In this document: positions 16,625 to 24,923 of the stretch, piece after piece
Layout of the letters: every line of letters starts with the position of its first letter
Numbering within the stretch: position 1 is the stretch's first letter
Translations under genes and position numbers: made by a program
NCBI GenBank assembly: GCA_046349615.1
Contig: JAXMBZ010000003.1
Location: forward strand, 482,887 to 546,886
Direction: 5' to 3'
Length of the DNA: 64,000 nt
Source: JADJNY01 sp046349615
GTDB taxonomy: Bacteria; Planctomycetota; UBA1135; GCA-002686595
The notes under the pieces: generated by a model
What the model saw: only the letters and a program-made list of their open reading frames with translations
Told to the model about the DNA's origin: nothing
The model's database searches: none

Positions 16625-18514
16625 ATGAAGAAACTCCTCTCGCTGGGCGGACTCGCGATCGTGCTGGTCCTGTTCCTCGTGGTGAACGTGCTCTTCAACG
16701 CGCTGTTCACGTCGACGCGCTTCGACCTGACCGAGAACAAGCTCTACACGCTCTCCTCGGGCGCGAAGAACCTGGTCTCGAAGCTCAACGACCCGGTCAA
16801 GCTCAAGTTCTACTTCTCGCGCAAGCTCCTCGCGGACTCCGACGCCGCGCCGTTGATCGGCTACGGCGACCGCGTGCGCGAACTGCTCGAGGAGTTCGTC
16901 GCGAGCTCGAACGGCAAGCTCACGCTCGAGGTCTTCGATCCCGAGCCGTTCTCCGAAGAGGAAGACCGCGCCGTCGGCTTCGGGCTCTCCGGCGCGCCCG
17001 TGACCGCGGGCGGTGAGAAGGCCTACTTCGGCCTCGCCGCGACCGGCACGACGGACAAGGAAGAGGTCATCCCCTTCTTCGACCAGCGCAAGGAGGAGTC
17101 GCTCGAGTACGACATCACGCGCCTCATCTACGGCATCTCGAACCCGAAGAAGAAGGTCGTGGGAGTGATCTCGAAGCTCCCGCTCGAGGGCGATCCGATG
17201 GCCCGCATGCGCAATCCGCGCGCGGCGCCGGAGGAGTGGGCGATCCTCGACCAGATGCGCTCGCAGTTCGACGTCCGCACGCTCGCGGACGGCGTCAGCG
17301 CGATCGAGAAGGACGTCGACGTGCTGCTCGTGATCCACCCGCAGCAGCTCGCGCAGGACACGCTCTACGCGATCGACCAGTACGTGCTCGGCGGCGGCAA
17401 GGCGCTCGTCTTCGCGGATCCGTACTGCGAGGTGCAGGACGTCCAGTCCGACCCGAACAACCCGCTCGCGGGCATGACGGCGGACCGCAGCTCGACGCTC
17501 GGCGCGCTCTTCGATGCGTGGGGCATCCAGATGTCGAGCGAGGAGCTCGCGGGCGACCGCGACAACGCGCTGCGCGTCAACTTCGGCGGCCAGGGCGTCG
17601 AGTACCTCGTGTGGCTCGGCTTCAACAAGGACAAGGGCGCGCTCTCGACCACGGACTTCACGACGAGCCAGCTCGGGCTCATCCGCATGGCGACGTCCGG
17701 CATCCTCTCGAAGAAGGACGGCGCGACGACGACGATCACGCCGCTGATCGAGACGAGCAAGGCCTCGCAACGCATCCAACGCTCGCAGGTCCAGTTCGGC
17801 CCCAACCCGCCGGGCCTGCTGCAGTCCTTCAAGTCCGGCGACGAGAAGCTGATGCTCGCCGCGCGCATCACGGGCCCCGCGAAGACCGCGTTCCCCGACG
17901 GCGCGCCGAAGGCGAAGGACGCTCCTGCCGACGCGGCGCCGAAGCCCGAGTCGCTGAAGGAAGCGAAGGAGATCAACGTCATCGTCGTCGCCGACGCGGA
18001 CATGCTCGCGAACCGCTACTGGGCGGACATCCGCGACTTCCTCGGGATCCAGAAGATCCTCGTGAAGACCGCGGACAACTGCGACTTCATGCTCAACGCG
18101 CTCGACAACCTCTCGGGCTCGAACGACCTGATCAGCCTGCGCAGCCGCGGCAAGTACCAGCGCCCGTTCGACAAGGTCGCGCAGATCCGCAAGGACGCCG
18201 AGGTCAAGTTCCGTCAGCGCGAGAAGGAGCTCGAGGACAAGCTCAGCGACACCGAGAAGAAGATCGGCGATCTCCAGCGCGGGAAGGAGGGCGACGGAGC
18301 GGTCATGCTCGACGAGGCCCAGCTCGCCGAGCTCGACAAGTTCCGCGAGGAGCAGGTGAAGACGCGCCAGGACCTGCGCCGCGTCAAGCACGACCTCCTC
18401 CAAGACGTCGAGAGCCTCGGGAGCGCCGTGACGTGGATCAACATGCTCGGCATGCCCGCGCTCGTGCTCGCCTTCTCCCTCGCGTTCCTGCTCCGCAAGA
18501 AGTCCTCGAACTGA
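16625..18514 (+). CDS. GldG-like ABC transporter auxiliary protein
   Basis: The protein has 629 residues. The N-terminal membrane helix (about 7-27) is followed by FDLTENKLYTLSSGAKNLV, the usual opening of the GldG-type periplasmic domain. Further family features are DYDIT-like and YCEVQ motifs around 160 and 265. A coiled coil of about 75 residues (KDAEVKFRQREKELEDKLSD onward) precedes a C-terminal membrane helix (about 605-623) and a basic end. It would span the periplasm and work with the ATPase and permease encoded just upstream. The DUF4340 gene follows after 13 bases. Confidence 0.9.
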   Translation: MKKLLSLGGLAIVLVLFLVVNVLFNALFTSTRFDLTENKLYTLSSGAKNLVSKLNDPVKLKFYFSRKLLADSDAAPLIGYGDRVRELLEEFVASSNGKLTLEVFDPEPFSEEEDRAVGFGLSGAPVTAGGEKAYFGLAATGTTDKEEVIPFFDQRKEESLEYDITRLIYGISNPKKKVVGVISKLPLEGDPMARMRNPRAAPEEWAILDQMRSQFDVRTLADGVSAIEKDVDVLLVIHPQQLAQDTLYAIDQYVLGGGKALVFADPYCEVQDVQSDPNNPLAGMTADRSSTLGALFDAWGIQMSSEELAGDRDNALRVNFGGQGVEYLVWLGFNKDKGALSTTDFTTSQLGLIRMATSGILSKKDGATTTITPLIETSKASQRIQRSQVQFGPNPPGLLQSFKSGDEKLMLAARITGPAKTAFPDGAPKAKDAPADAAPKPESLKEAKEINVIVVADADMLANRYWADIRDFLGIQKILVKTADNCDFMLNALDNLSGSNDLISLRSRGKYQRPFDKVAQIRKDAEVKFRQREKELEDKLSDTEKKIGDLQRGKEGDGAVMLDEAQLAELDKFREEQVKTRQDLRRVKHDLLQDVESLGSAVTWINMLGMPALVLAFSLAFLLRKKSSN

Positions 18515-18527
18515 GCGACTCAACGCC

Positions 18528-19865
18528 ATGAACACGAAGACGATCGGCATCCTCGGGGTCGCGCTCGTCGCGCTGGCCGGGATCACCGCCCTCACGCTCA
18601 ACCACCGCGACAAATCGGTGCAAAGCGCCGAGACGCACACGAAGCTCTTCCCCAACCTCGCGGCGAGCCTGAAGGACGCCGCCAAGGTCGTGGTGAAGAA
18701 GAAGGCCGGCGAGTTCACGCTCGAGCGCAAAGGCTCGGGCTGGGGCCTCGCCGAGAAGAACGGCTACGCGGTCGAGGCCGAGCCGGTGCGCAAGCTGTTG
18801 CTCGCGCTCTCCGAGATGGAGACGGTCGAGGCGAAGACGCAGAGCAAGGAGCTCTACTCCCAGCTCGGCGTCGAGGACGTCGACGGCGACGCCGCGAAGT
18901 CCGCGCTCGTCACCGTTCAAGACGGCGCAGGCAAGGAGCTCGCGCGACTGATCGTCGGCAAGAACTACGAGAGCAAGAACTACGGCGGTCCCGGGCAGAG
19001 CTACGTGCGCAAGCCCGGCGACGCGCAGTCGTGGCTCGTGAAGGGCCAGCTCGAGCTCAAGGAGAAGGGCGCCGACTGGCTCTCGAAGAAGATCCTCGAG
19101 GTGAAGCGCGAGCGCATGCGCACCGTCTCGATCGTCCACCCGGACGGCCAGAAGGTCGAAGTGCACCGCGACAAGCCCGAGCAAACCGACTACACGCTCG
19201 CGGACGTCCCGGAAGGCAAGGAGCTCAAGTACGCGACGATCGCGAGCACGCTCGCTTCGGGGCTCGAGTACGTGAACCTCGAGGACGTGCAGCCCGCGGG
19301 TGCGATCGATTTCGCGAAGGACCCCGGCCCCACCGCGACGTTCACGTGTTTCGACGGTCTCGTCGTCACCGTGCGCTGCAAGGAGCAGGACGGGAAGACC
19401 TATGCGCAGTACTCCGCCGCGTTCGTCGAACCTCCCGCTCCCGCGGGCCCCGAACCGGAGGCGCCGAAGGACGCCGCGACGGCGAAGAAGTCGCCCGACG
19501 AGGTGAAGAAGGAAGTCGAGGAGCTCAACGCGCGCCTCGGAGCGTGGACGTACGAGATCTCGTCGTACAACCGCTCCGCGTACTGGAAACGCATGGACGA
19601 CCTCGTCCAGGACAAGAAACCGCCGACGCCGCCGGAGGGCGCAGCTGGGGACGGCACGTACAAGATCCCGAGCGACCTGCCGCCCGAGATCCAGGAGCAG
19701 ATCAAGCAGCACCAAGAGTCGCTCGGCCACAAGACCGAGGTCGTTCCGGTGCCGCCGAAGCCCGAGGGCGGAGTCCCCGCGGACGGTTCCACGCCGCCGG
19801 CGGCGAAGCCCGACGGCGGAGCACCTCCGGCGCCCGACGCCGGCTCGACGCCTCCTCACCGCTGA
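18528..19865 (+). CDS. DUF4340-domain exported protein of the Gld-like ABC operon
   Basis: The protein has 445 residues. The N-terminal helix (GILGVALVALAGITALTL) anchors it in the membrane. The DUF4340 repeat follows: KAGEFTLERKGSGWGLAEKNGYAVE, then SQLGVEDVDGDAAKSALVTV and LIVGKNYESKNYGGPGQSYVR, a tandem beta-rich unit. The C-terminal third is Pro/Ala/Lys-rich and probably disordered. DUF4340 proteins occur next to GldG-like transporters in planctomycetes and myxobacteria, so it is likely the periplasmic partner of that complex. Molecular function is not known. Confidence 0.9.
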   Translation: MNTKTIGILGVALVALAGITALTLNHRDKSVQSAETHTKLFPNLAASLKDAAKVVVKKKAGEFTLERKGSGWGLAEKNGYAVEAEPVRKLLLALSEMETVEAKTQSKELYSQLGVEDVDGDAAKSALVTVQDGAGKELARLIVGKNYESKNYGGPGQSYVRKPGDAQSWLVKGQLELKEKGADWLSKKILEVKRERMRTVSIVHPDGQKVEVHRDKPEQTDYTLADVPEGKELKYATIASTLASGLEYVNLEDVQPAGAIDFAKDPGPTATFTCFDGLVVTVRCKEQDGKTYAQYSAAFVEPPAPAGPEPEAPKDAATAKKSPDEVKKEVEELNARLGAWTYEISSYNRSAYWKRMDDLVQDKKPPTPPEGAAGDGTYKIPSDLPPEIQEQIKQHQESLGHKTEVVPVPPKPEGGVPADGSTPPAAKPDGGAPPAPDAGSTPPHR

Positions 19866-19890
19866 GCTGGACTTCGAGCCCGCTTCTCTC

Positions 19891-19920
19891 CGCCGCCCGC
19901 GACCGACGTCGCGGGCGGCG
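19891..19920. terminator. bidirectional hairpin terminator
   Basis: A perfect 13-bp stem, CGCCGCCCGCGAC (19891-19903) with GTCGCGGGCGGCG (19908-19920), encloses a CGAC loop between the converging DUF4340 and glycosylase genes. The T-run is weak (GCGTTTC), so it may act partly as an mRNA 3'-end stabiliser. Confidence 0.55.
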
Positions 19921-19925
19921 GCGTT

Positions 19926-20528
19926 TCAGCTGCGAGTTCGACGCGAGACGTACGGGCTCCCCTGGACGAGGAAACGCAACGGGAGCTCCGCCCCTTTCGT
20001 GATCCCGATGCGCGTCGTCGTCTGCACGTCGTCGATCTCCGCGCCGTCGCTCCACAATCCGAGCGCTCCGTGGACGAGATCGACGCCGTCGTGTTCGGGG
20101 CCGATCGCGAGCGCCTGGACGAGCTTCGCCGGCCCGCTGCAGAGCGCGCGGACGTCCTCGACTCCACGTCTTCGCCGCAGCACCTCGAGCCCGGCGAGGG
20201 GTTCGAGCGCGCGCACGAGCACCGCCGCGCCTTCATCCACGTTCCCCGTCACCACGTTGAAGCAGTGGTGCATCCCGTAGATGCGGTACACGTAGGCGAT
20301 CCCCCCGCGCTCGAACATCGACGCGTTGCGCGACGTCGGTCCGCGGAACGAGTGCGAGGCCGGATCTCCCGAGGCGAGGTACGCCTCCGTCTCCACGACG
20401 CGCCCCGACAGAACGCCGTACGGCGTCCGATGGAGCAGGACGCACCCGAGCAGTTCGCGCGCGACCGTCGGGGCGTCGCGCGCGAAGAAGCGCGCGTCGA
20501 GGCGGCGCGCTCGAACACGCGCGCTCAC
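19926..20528 (-). CDS. 3-methyladenine DNA glycosylase (AAG/MPG family)
   Basis: The protein has 200 residues, starting at GTG 20528 that overlaps the methyltransferase stop (GTGA). Family motifs are present: ELLGCVLLH near 25-33, VETEAYL (45-51) carrying the catalytic glutamate, SHSFRGPTSRNASMF, and YVYRIYGMHHCFNVV. The enzyme excises alkylated and deaminated purines as the first step of base-excision repair. It lies downstream of, and coupled to, an orphan DNA methyltransferase gene, which is an interesting pairing for alkylation or methylation handling, but this is context only. Confidence 0.95.
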   Translation of the reverse strand: MSARVRARRLDARFFARDAPTVARELLGCVLLHRTPYGVLSGRVVETEAYLASGDPASHSFRGPTSRNASMFERGGIAYVYRIYGMHHCFNVVTGNVDEGAAVLVRALEPLAGLEVLRRRRGVEDVRALCSGPAKLVQALAIGPEHDGVDLVHGALGLWSDGAEIDDVQTTTRIGITKGAELPLRFLVQGSPYVSRRTRS

Positions 20529-21286
20529 GCGTCGCGTCGCGGAGCCTTCTCTCCACGCGAGCCGGCCGCGACGCGCTCCTTCTTGAAGATCAACAGGTGG
20601 TTGAAGCCGCGAAGGAAGAAGTTCTCCTCGGCTGCGGCCTTGTGGAAGTTCGGCTTCTCGAGCTTTCGGTTCCCGCGGACGACGGCGACGTGGTCGACGG
20701 CGCGGAACCGCTGCTCGAGTTGCGCGAAGAAGCGCGCGCCGATCCCCACGAAGCCGCGCTTCTTCTTGAAGCTGTCGCTGCAGTAGACGGCGAGGTACCG
20801 GCGATCGCGCAGCACGCGGTCGACCTCCGCGAAGACGAGTTCCATCGCGTCGAAGTACTCGCCCTCGAAGGCGTCGAGTTCGCCGATGCACTGTTCGTCG
20901 CCGGAGTACTCGAGGTGCGTCGAGTACGGCGGATCCATGAACACGAAGTCCGCCTTGCCGTCCTCGATCGGGAGCTTCCGTGCGTCCGCGCGGAAGATAT
21001 CGGGGCGCGTGGGTGCGATGTCGTAGCCGAGGGCGCGGCGCTCGAGACTGCGCGCGACGTCGAGCGTGGTCCCGCCGCCGCAGAAGGGGTCCACCACCAA
21101 GTCCCCTGGACGCGTGTAGCGCGTCAGGAGGTTCCAGATCACGTAGGCCGGGGTCCTGCCTTCGAAGGCTGGGTTGCCGAAGCGCTCGCCCGCGATCTGC
21201 TGGGACGCGTGATACCAGAGGGTCGTCGTCTGGAGGCGGAGCGCCGGCGGCTCCCCGGACCGCGGCGCCGGCCGCTCCTCGCGCAT
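20525..21286 (-). CDS. orphan DNA methyltransferase (N4/N6 amino type)
   Basis: The protein has 253 residues. The SAM-binding motif DPFCGGGTT (66-74) precedes the catalytic DPPYS (118-122). The order I then IV and the small size fit an N4-cytosine/N6-adenine methyltransferase without a large target-recognition domain, or a related RNA N2-guanine methyltransferase fold. No restriction endonuclease or specificity subunit is encoded next to it, so it is probably a solitary enzyme. Its start ATG at 21286 overlaps the stop of the small membrane protein gene (TGATG), and its stop overlaps the glycosylase start. Confidence 0.85.
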   Translation of the reverse strand: MREERPAPRSGEPPALRLQTTTLWYHASQQIAGERFGNPAFEGRTPAYVIWNLLTRYTRPGDLVVDPFCGGGTTLDVARSLERRALGYDIAPTRPDIFRADARKLPIEDGKADFVFMDPPYSTHLEYSGDEQCIGELDAFEGEYFDAMELVFAEVDRVLRDRRYLAVYCSDSFKKKRGFVGIGARFFAQLEQRFRAVDHVAVVRGNRKLEKPNFHKAAAEENFFLRGFNHLLIFKKERVAAGSRGEKAPRRDA

Positions 21287-21633
21287 CAGCTGCCCGTACC
21301 GGCCGCGTCGGGGCGGTAGAGGATCGCGGGCGACGGGGGCCTTTCCCCGGCCTCCGCGGTGCTCGTCGGATTCGCCGGCGCGGCCCGGAGATCTTCACAC
21401 GCGGTGGTCGCGCCCAGGCCGACGCACGGGCTGGGTTGGCTTCGTGCCGGGGCTCCACCGGAGGCACGCAGCGTGGCGCGCGGCCAACGGACCTCGGTCG
21501 AGCGACTGCTCTGGACGTACTCGTAGACGCTGAGGCCCGTGCCGGCGACGACGACGAGCACGACGGCGAGCAACCCCCGCATCGAAAGGAAGCGGGGCAG
21601 AGGGTCCAGGCAGGAACGGAACACGCTCTTCAT
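21286..21633 (-). CDS. small single-pass membrane protein
   Basis: The protein has 115 residues. One membrane helix (LLAVVLVVVAGTGLSVYEYV, about 21-40) follows a short basic N-terminus; the rest is Pro/Ala/Ser-rich with two cysteines. No family is recognised. It is the first gene of the unit with the DNA methyltransferase and glycosylase genes. A promoter candidate lies 30 bases upstream, and the stop overlaps the next start, so it is a real coupled gene. Confidence 0.65.
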   Translation of the reverse strand: MKSVFRSCLDPLPRFLSMRGLLAVVLVVVAGTGLSVYEYVQSSRSTEVRWPRATLRASGGAPARSQPSPCVGLGATTACEDLRAAPANPTSTAEAGERPPSPAILYRPDAAGTGS

Positions 21634-21662
21634 AGCTGCCGAGCTACGCCCGGGCTACCCAG

Positions 21663-21692
21663 ATTATTCCCCCGCGAAACCCGGGCGCGCAA
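21663..21692 (-). promoter_or_regulatory. promoter candidate for the membrane protein-methyltransferase-glycosylase unit
   Basis: On the minus strand TTGCGC (21692-21687) is followed after 18 bases by AATAAT (21668-21663), 30 bases before the ATG at 21633. The A/T-rich -10 stands out in this GC-rich DNA. Confidence 0.4.
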
Positions 21693-21746
21693 GGGTGATC
21701 CTGCACGGGGAGCCGCGCGACGAGCGGAAGGGTTCCGAGCCGGGAC

Positions 21747-21771
21747 GGCCTGCACGCGCGGCGTGCAGGCC
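21747..21771 (-). terminator. hairpin after the inositol-phosphate synthase gene
   Basis: A perfect 10-bp stem, GGCCTGCACG paired with CGTGCAGGCC around a 5-base loop, begins 5 bases after the stop of the synthase gene. No T-run follows, so termination may be weak or Rho-assisted. Confidence 0.5.
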
Positions 21772-21776
21772 CGCCT

Positions 21777-23006
21777 TCAGCGGCCGGAGCGCCCGCCCTT
21801 TCCAGCCCGCCTCCCGTACTCGAGCAGTCGGTCGAACTGGGCGTGGAAGTCGTGCGTCCCCCCGTCGAGGGGCGCCTTGAAGTACCCCGCCGTATGCGAG
21901 AGCACCCCGGCCTCGCCCCGTGCGAGCGCGAACGCGGTCAGGCGAACGAGATCGACGACCAGCGGGGCCGCGAGGGCCGAGTCCGACCCCGACCAGGTGA
22001 ATTGCAGGCTCATCCGCGCTCCGAGGAAGCCCTCGAAGTGGATGAAGTCCCAGGCGGTCTTCCAGTCCTGGAGCGAAGGCACGAAGTCGATCCCGACGTG
22101 ACTGTGGAGCGCCGGATCCCCCAGGATCGAGCGGACCGCTTCGTTCTTGTTGCGCAGCTTCGACTCCCGGTGCGCCGGCTCGGCAAGGACCTCCCCATCG
22201 CGATTGCCGAGCATGTTGTAGCCCTGCCAGGCGAGGACCCGCAGGGCGCGCGCGGCGAACATCGGCGCGAGCGCCGTCTTGACCAAGGTCTCGCCGGTTT
22301 TCCCGTCGTTGCCGCAGTGCGGGAGTCCGCGCTGGAGCGCGAGTTCGCGCAGAGCCGGGATCGACGAACCCCGGCTCGGAGTGAAGTTGACGTAGGCCGC
22401 TCCCGACTGGAACGCGGCGTAGGCGTACAGCACCGAAGCCGGTTGCGTCCTTCCCTCGGCCAGCGCGGCCTCGAACTCGGCAAGCGAGGCCCATTCGACT
22501 CGCTCCCCGCGATGCGCTTCGGTGCTCGCGAGGTTGACGACGATCACGGCTTGGAGCTCGTTGTCGGCGCGGAAGTGGTCGAGATCGCGCCGGATGCTCT
22601 CGATCTGCGCGCGCGGGTCGAGGGCGCCGTTCCGAGAGGCCGCGGGATCGAGGTCGGCGAACCCGACGTCCGGCTCGTCGAGGATCCCGGGACGGATGCG
22701 CGCCTCGTACGCCGCGGCGTCGCGCGCTGCGGCGACGACCAGGTCGGACGGCAGGATGCCGTTGCGGACGAGCTCGCCGGCGGACTCGGAGAGGCTCCTT
22801 CGACAGACGTCGTGCCCGCCGAGCACGAACGCGTCCCACGGAGCGAGGTCGAGCTCGGTGAACGGCGCGCGGGCCGTGGCGAGCCCGACGGGCTCGAGCA
22901 TCCCCTCGCGGAGCCCTGCGAGCCCGTACGCCACGCACGTCGCGATCGAGCCGCGGGCGCCGATCAGCCAGAGTCCGATTCGTCTTTGCGGCGAGGAGTT
23001 GCTCAA
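21777..23006 (-). CDS. ino1: myo-inositol-1-phosphate synthase (MIPS)
   Basis: The protein has about 409 residues. It converts glucose-6-phosphate to inositol-3-phosphate using NAD, the entry point to inositol lipids and solutes. The NAD-binding start is RRIGLWLIGARGSIATCVAYG. Conserved MIPS segments include VVNLASTEAH, YVNFTPSRG, HCGNDGKTGETLVKT and LSHTAGYFKAPLD. The start is uncertain: TTG at 23006 lies just before the homology, and an ATG at 23087 would overlap the upstream gene by 47 bases. Neither has a clear ribosome site. It is the last gene of the asparaginase-to-MIPS run. Confidence 0.92.
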   Translation of the reverse strand: MSNSSPQRRIGLWLIGARGSIATCVAYGLAGLREGMLEPVGLATARAPFTELDLAPWDAFVLGGHDVCRRSLSESAGELVRNGILPSDLVVAAARDAAAYEARIRPGILDEPDVGFADLDPAASRNGALDPRAQIESIRRDLDHFRADNELQAVIVVNLASTEAHRGERVEWASLAEFEAALAEGRTQPASVLYAYAAFQSGAAYVNFTPSRGSSIPALRELALQRGLPHCGNDGKTGETLVKTALAPMFAARALRVLAWQGYNMLGNRDGEVLAEPAHRESKLRNKNEAVRSILGDPALHSHVGIDFVPSLQDWKTAWDFIHFEGFLGARMSLQFTWSGSDSALAAPLVVDLVRLTAFALARGEAGVLSHTAGYFKAPLDGGTHDFHAQFDRLLEYGRRAGKGGRSGR

Positions 23007-23040
23007 GGGATGGATCGGGGCCGCGGCGCGGCGAGTCGGG

Positions 23041-24093
23041 TCAGGGGTGGCTCCGCCGGAGCTCGTTCCAGCGGGAAACGACGGCATCGTACCGCGGAGG
23101 CCACCAAGGCCCATCCGCCGACGGCGCCGGGGCAGGTTGCGCAGGCTCGGATCCGCTCGCGGGCTCGCCGCGTGGAGACGGCGAGGCGGAGGGCTCCGCG
23201 TCGACGACTCCGGGGGCGCGTCCGGCCGGCCCCGAAGGGCCGCCCGCCGGGCCGGCGCCCGCGAGCCCGATCGAGCCCCGCCCCGCCCCATCGGCGGCAC
23301 CACCGTCGCTCGACGGACCCACCGAGGCGAGGGCGGACTGGAGCTCGGAGAGCGCCGTTCGCTCCGCCTCCGTCCTCCGCGGGTCCGAAGCGATCTCTCC
23401 GGCGGTCTGGAGCAGCTCGCGCGCGGTCTGCGCGGTCCGTGGATCGATTTCGCCGCGGTCCCGCGCGGCCGCCGCAATCGCTCGCGCCGCCTCCGCCAGC
23501 GCGGCGGGGTTCGACTCCGCTGCGCCTTTCAGCGTGTCGGCGGAGGACTCGACGCGATCGAGCGCAGCGCCGGCCGCGCGCAGCGCCTCGGCGATCGGCG
23601 CGGCGTCGCCGCCGGGGTGGAGCCCCGCGGCGAGCGCCCAGAGGGTCGTCGCGGTGCAGACGCTCGCGACGAGCGGCACGCGGACGTTCAACCCTCGCGA
23701 CCAGAGGCCCGGACCTCGAACCGCCGGGAGAAGCCGCTCGACGAGCACGTCGCGAAGCCCGGCGGGCACACCCTCTCCGGTCGCCTGCTCCCAAGCCGTC
23801 AGCAGCGCGCCCGAGTAACCGTCGCGAGCATCGATGTGGCGCACGACCGTGCGCTCGTCGCGAACGCATTCGAGCCACCACGCTCCGCACGCCGCGAGCG
23901 CGGCGAGGAGCGCGACGCTCCATGCACCCGGCGAATCCGCAGCACGGTCGACGCGGGCGGCGGCGAGGGTGAGCAACGCCGCGGACGCCGCGACGAGCAG
24001 GCTCTCGACGGCGTGCGCGACTTGGATCGCACGGCGCGCGCGACCGATGCGGCGCACGAACTCGTCTCGCCGCGGATCCGCGCCCGCCGTCAT
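23041..24093 (-). CDS. hypothetical membrane protein
   Basis: The protein has 350 residues. Two hydrophobic segments lie near 27-48 (VAHAVESLLVAASAALLTLA) and 58-75, and a third near 140-160. A conserved-looking RHIDARDGYSGALLTAWE stretch sits between them. A helical repeat region (ALDRVESSADTLKGAAESNP) and a long Pro/Gly/Ala/Ser-rich tail follow. The arrangement recalls the N-terminal part of DUF4175-type proteins, but I cannot assign a family. ATG overlaps the YdjY gene stop (ATGA), so it is part of that operon. Confidence 0.75.
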   Translation of the reverse strand: MTAGADPRRDEFVRRIGRARRAIQVAHAVESLLVAASAALLTLAAARVDRAADSPGAWSVALLAALAACGAWWLECVRDERTVVRHIDARDGYSGALLTAWEQATGEGVPAGLRDVLVERLLPAVRGPGLWSRGLNVRVPLVASVCTATTLWALAAGLHPGGDAAPIAEALRAAGAALDRVESSADTLKGAAESNPAALAEAARAIAAAARDRGEIDPRTAQTARELLQTAGEIASDPRRTEAERTALSELQSALASVGPSSDGGAADGAGRGSIGLAGAGPAGGPSGPAGRAPGVVDAEPSASPSPRGEPASGSEPAQPAPAPSADGPWWPPRYDAVVSRWNELRRSHP

Positions 24094-24923
24094 CGGCCCT
24101 GATTGCCCTCGACGACGGGGAGCCGCTCCTCCCAGCCCGCAGGAAGGCTGGCGAGCTTCTCGCGGGAGAAGAACAGGAGCACGGGCGAGCCGCGCTCAGG
24201 GACGAGCCAGGCGTTCGGCAGCCAGATCGTCTGCTTGATGCACTCGGGCAGCGCCGTGGTCACGAGCGTGAAGCCCTGCTCGAACAACGCGAGGTTCACG
24301 AGGTTGCCCTCGACCTCGGCCGCGAAGAGCGTCTCCCCGGGGTGCTTCTTGTCCGGTGCCGTCTTCGAGCCGAGGAAGACCCAGCGGTGACGCCGCAGGC
24401 TGCGCCCGCTCTCGAGATCGCGGACGAGATCCTCGACCCGGTAGAAGAAGGTCTCCCCCGCTTCGCGCCAGCCCGCGTAGAGGTAGAAACCGTCGCCGCT
24501 CGGAGGCTCGACGTCGTACGCGGGCGCGCCGTCGCGCAGTTCCTCCGGAGTCGGCGGCGGATCCTTCGCGACGATCCGGACGTTCGTCCCAGGCTGTGCA
24601 CCGAGCGCGAGCAGCGCCGTGTTGACCGCGCGCGGCGCGACGTCGGTCACGAACAGGCTCTCGTGCGATTGTCCGCGCGGCGAGACGAGCAGGTACTCGA
24701 GCAGGTCGTCGCGGATCCCCACGCGGACGTCGATCGCGCACAGCGCGTGCTTGGGATCGAGGTGCACCCCGAGCTTCTCGAGGGCCGAGACGAGCTCGGT
24801 GACCTTGCCCTCGTCGGCGGGACCTGCGGCGACCGGTGCTTGGACGAGCGCGGGAACGGCGGGCGCCGCACCGAGCGTCGCGAGGCACACGATCCGCAGG
24901 AACACGGCGGGGAGACCGCTCAT
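24090..24923 (-). CDS. YdjY-domain exported protein
   Basis: The protein has 277 residues with a signal peptide (LRIVCLATLGAAPAVPALV). The body contains the YdjY-type pattern: a beta-rich start (HALCAIDVRVG), LLEYLLVSPRGQSHESLFVT, NTALLALGAQPGTNV, then YLYAGWREAGETFFYRVEDL and RHRWVFLGS. YdjY-domain proteins are numerous in planctomycetes, and their function is unknown. ATG 24923 overlaps the thyX stop (ATGA), so translation is coupled to thyX. Confidence 0.8.
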   Translation of the reverse strand: MSGLPAVFLRIVCLATLGAAPAVPALVQAPVAAGPADEGKVTELVSALEKLGVHLDPKHALCAIDVRVGIRDDLLEYLLVSPRGQSHESLFVTDVAPRAVNTALLALGAQPGTNVRIVAKDPPPTPEELRDGAPAYDVEPPSGDGFYLYAGWREAGETFFYRVEDLVRDLESGRSLRRHRWVFLGSKTAPDKKHPGETLFAAEVEGNLVNLALFEQGFTLVTTALPECIKQTIWLPNAWLVPERGSPVLLFFSREKLASLPAGWEERLPVVEGNQGR

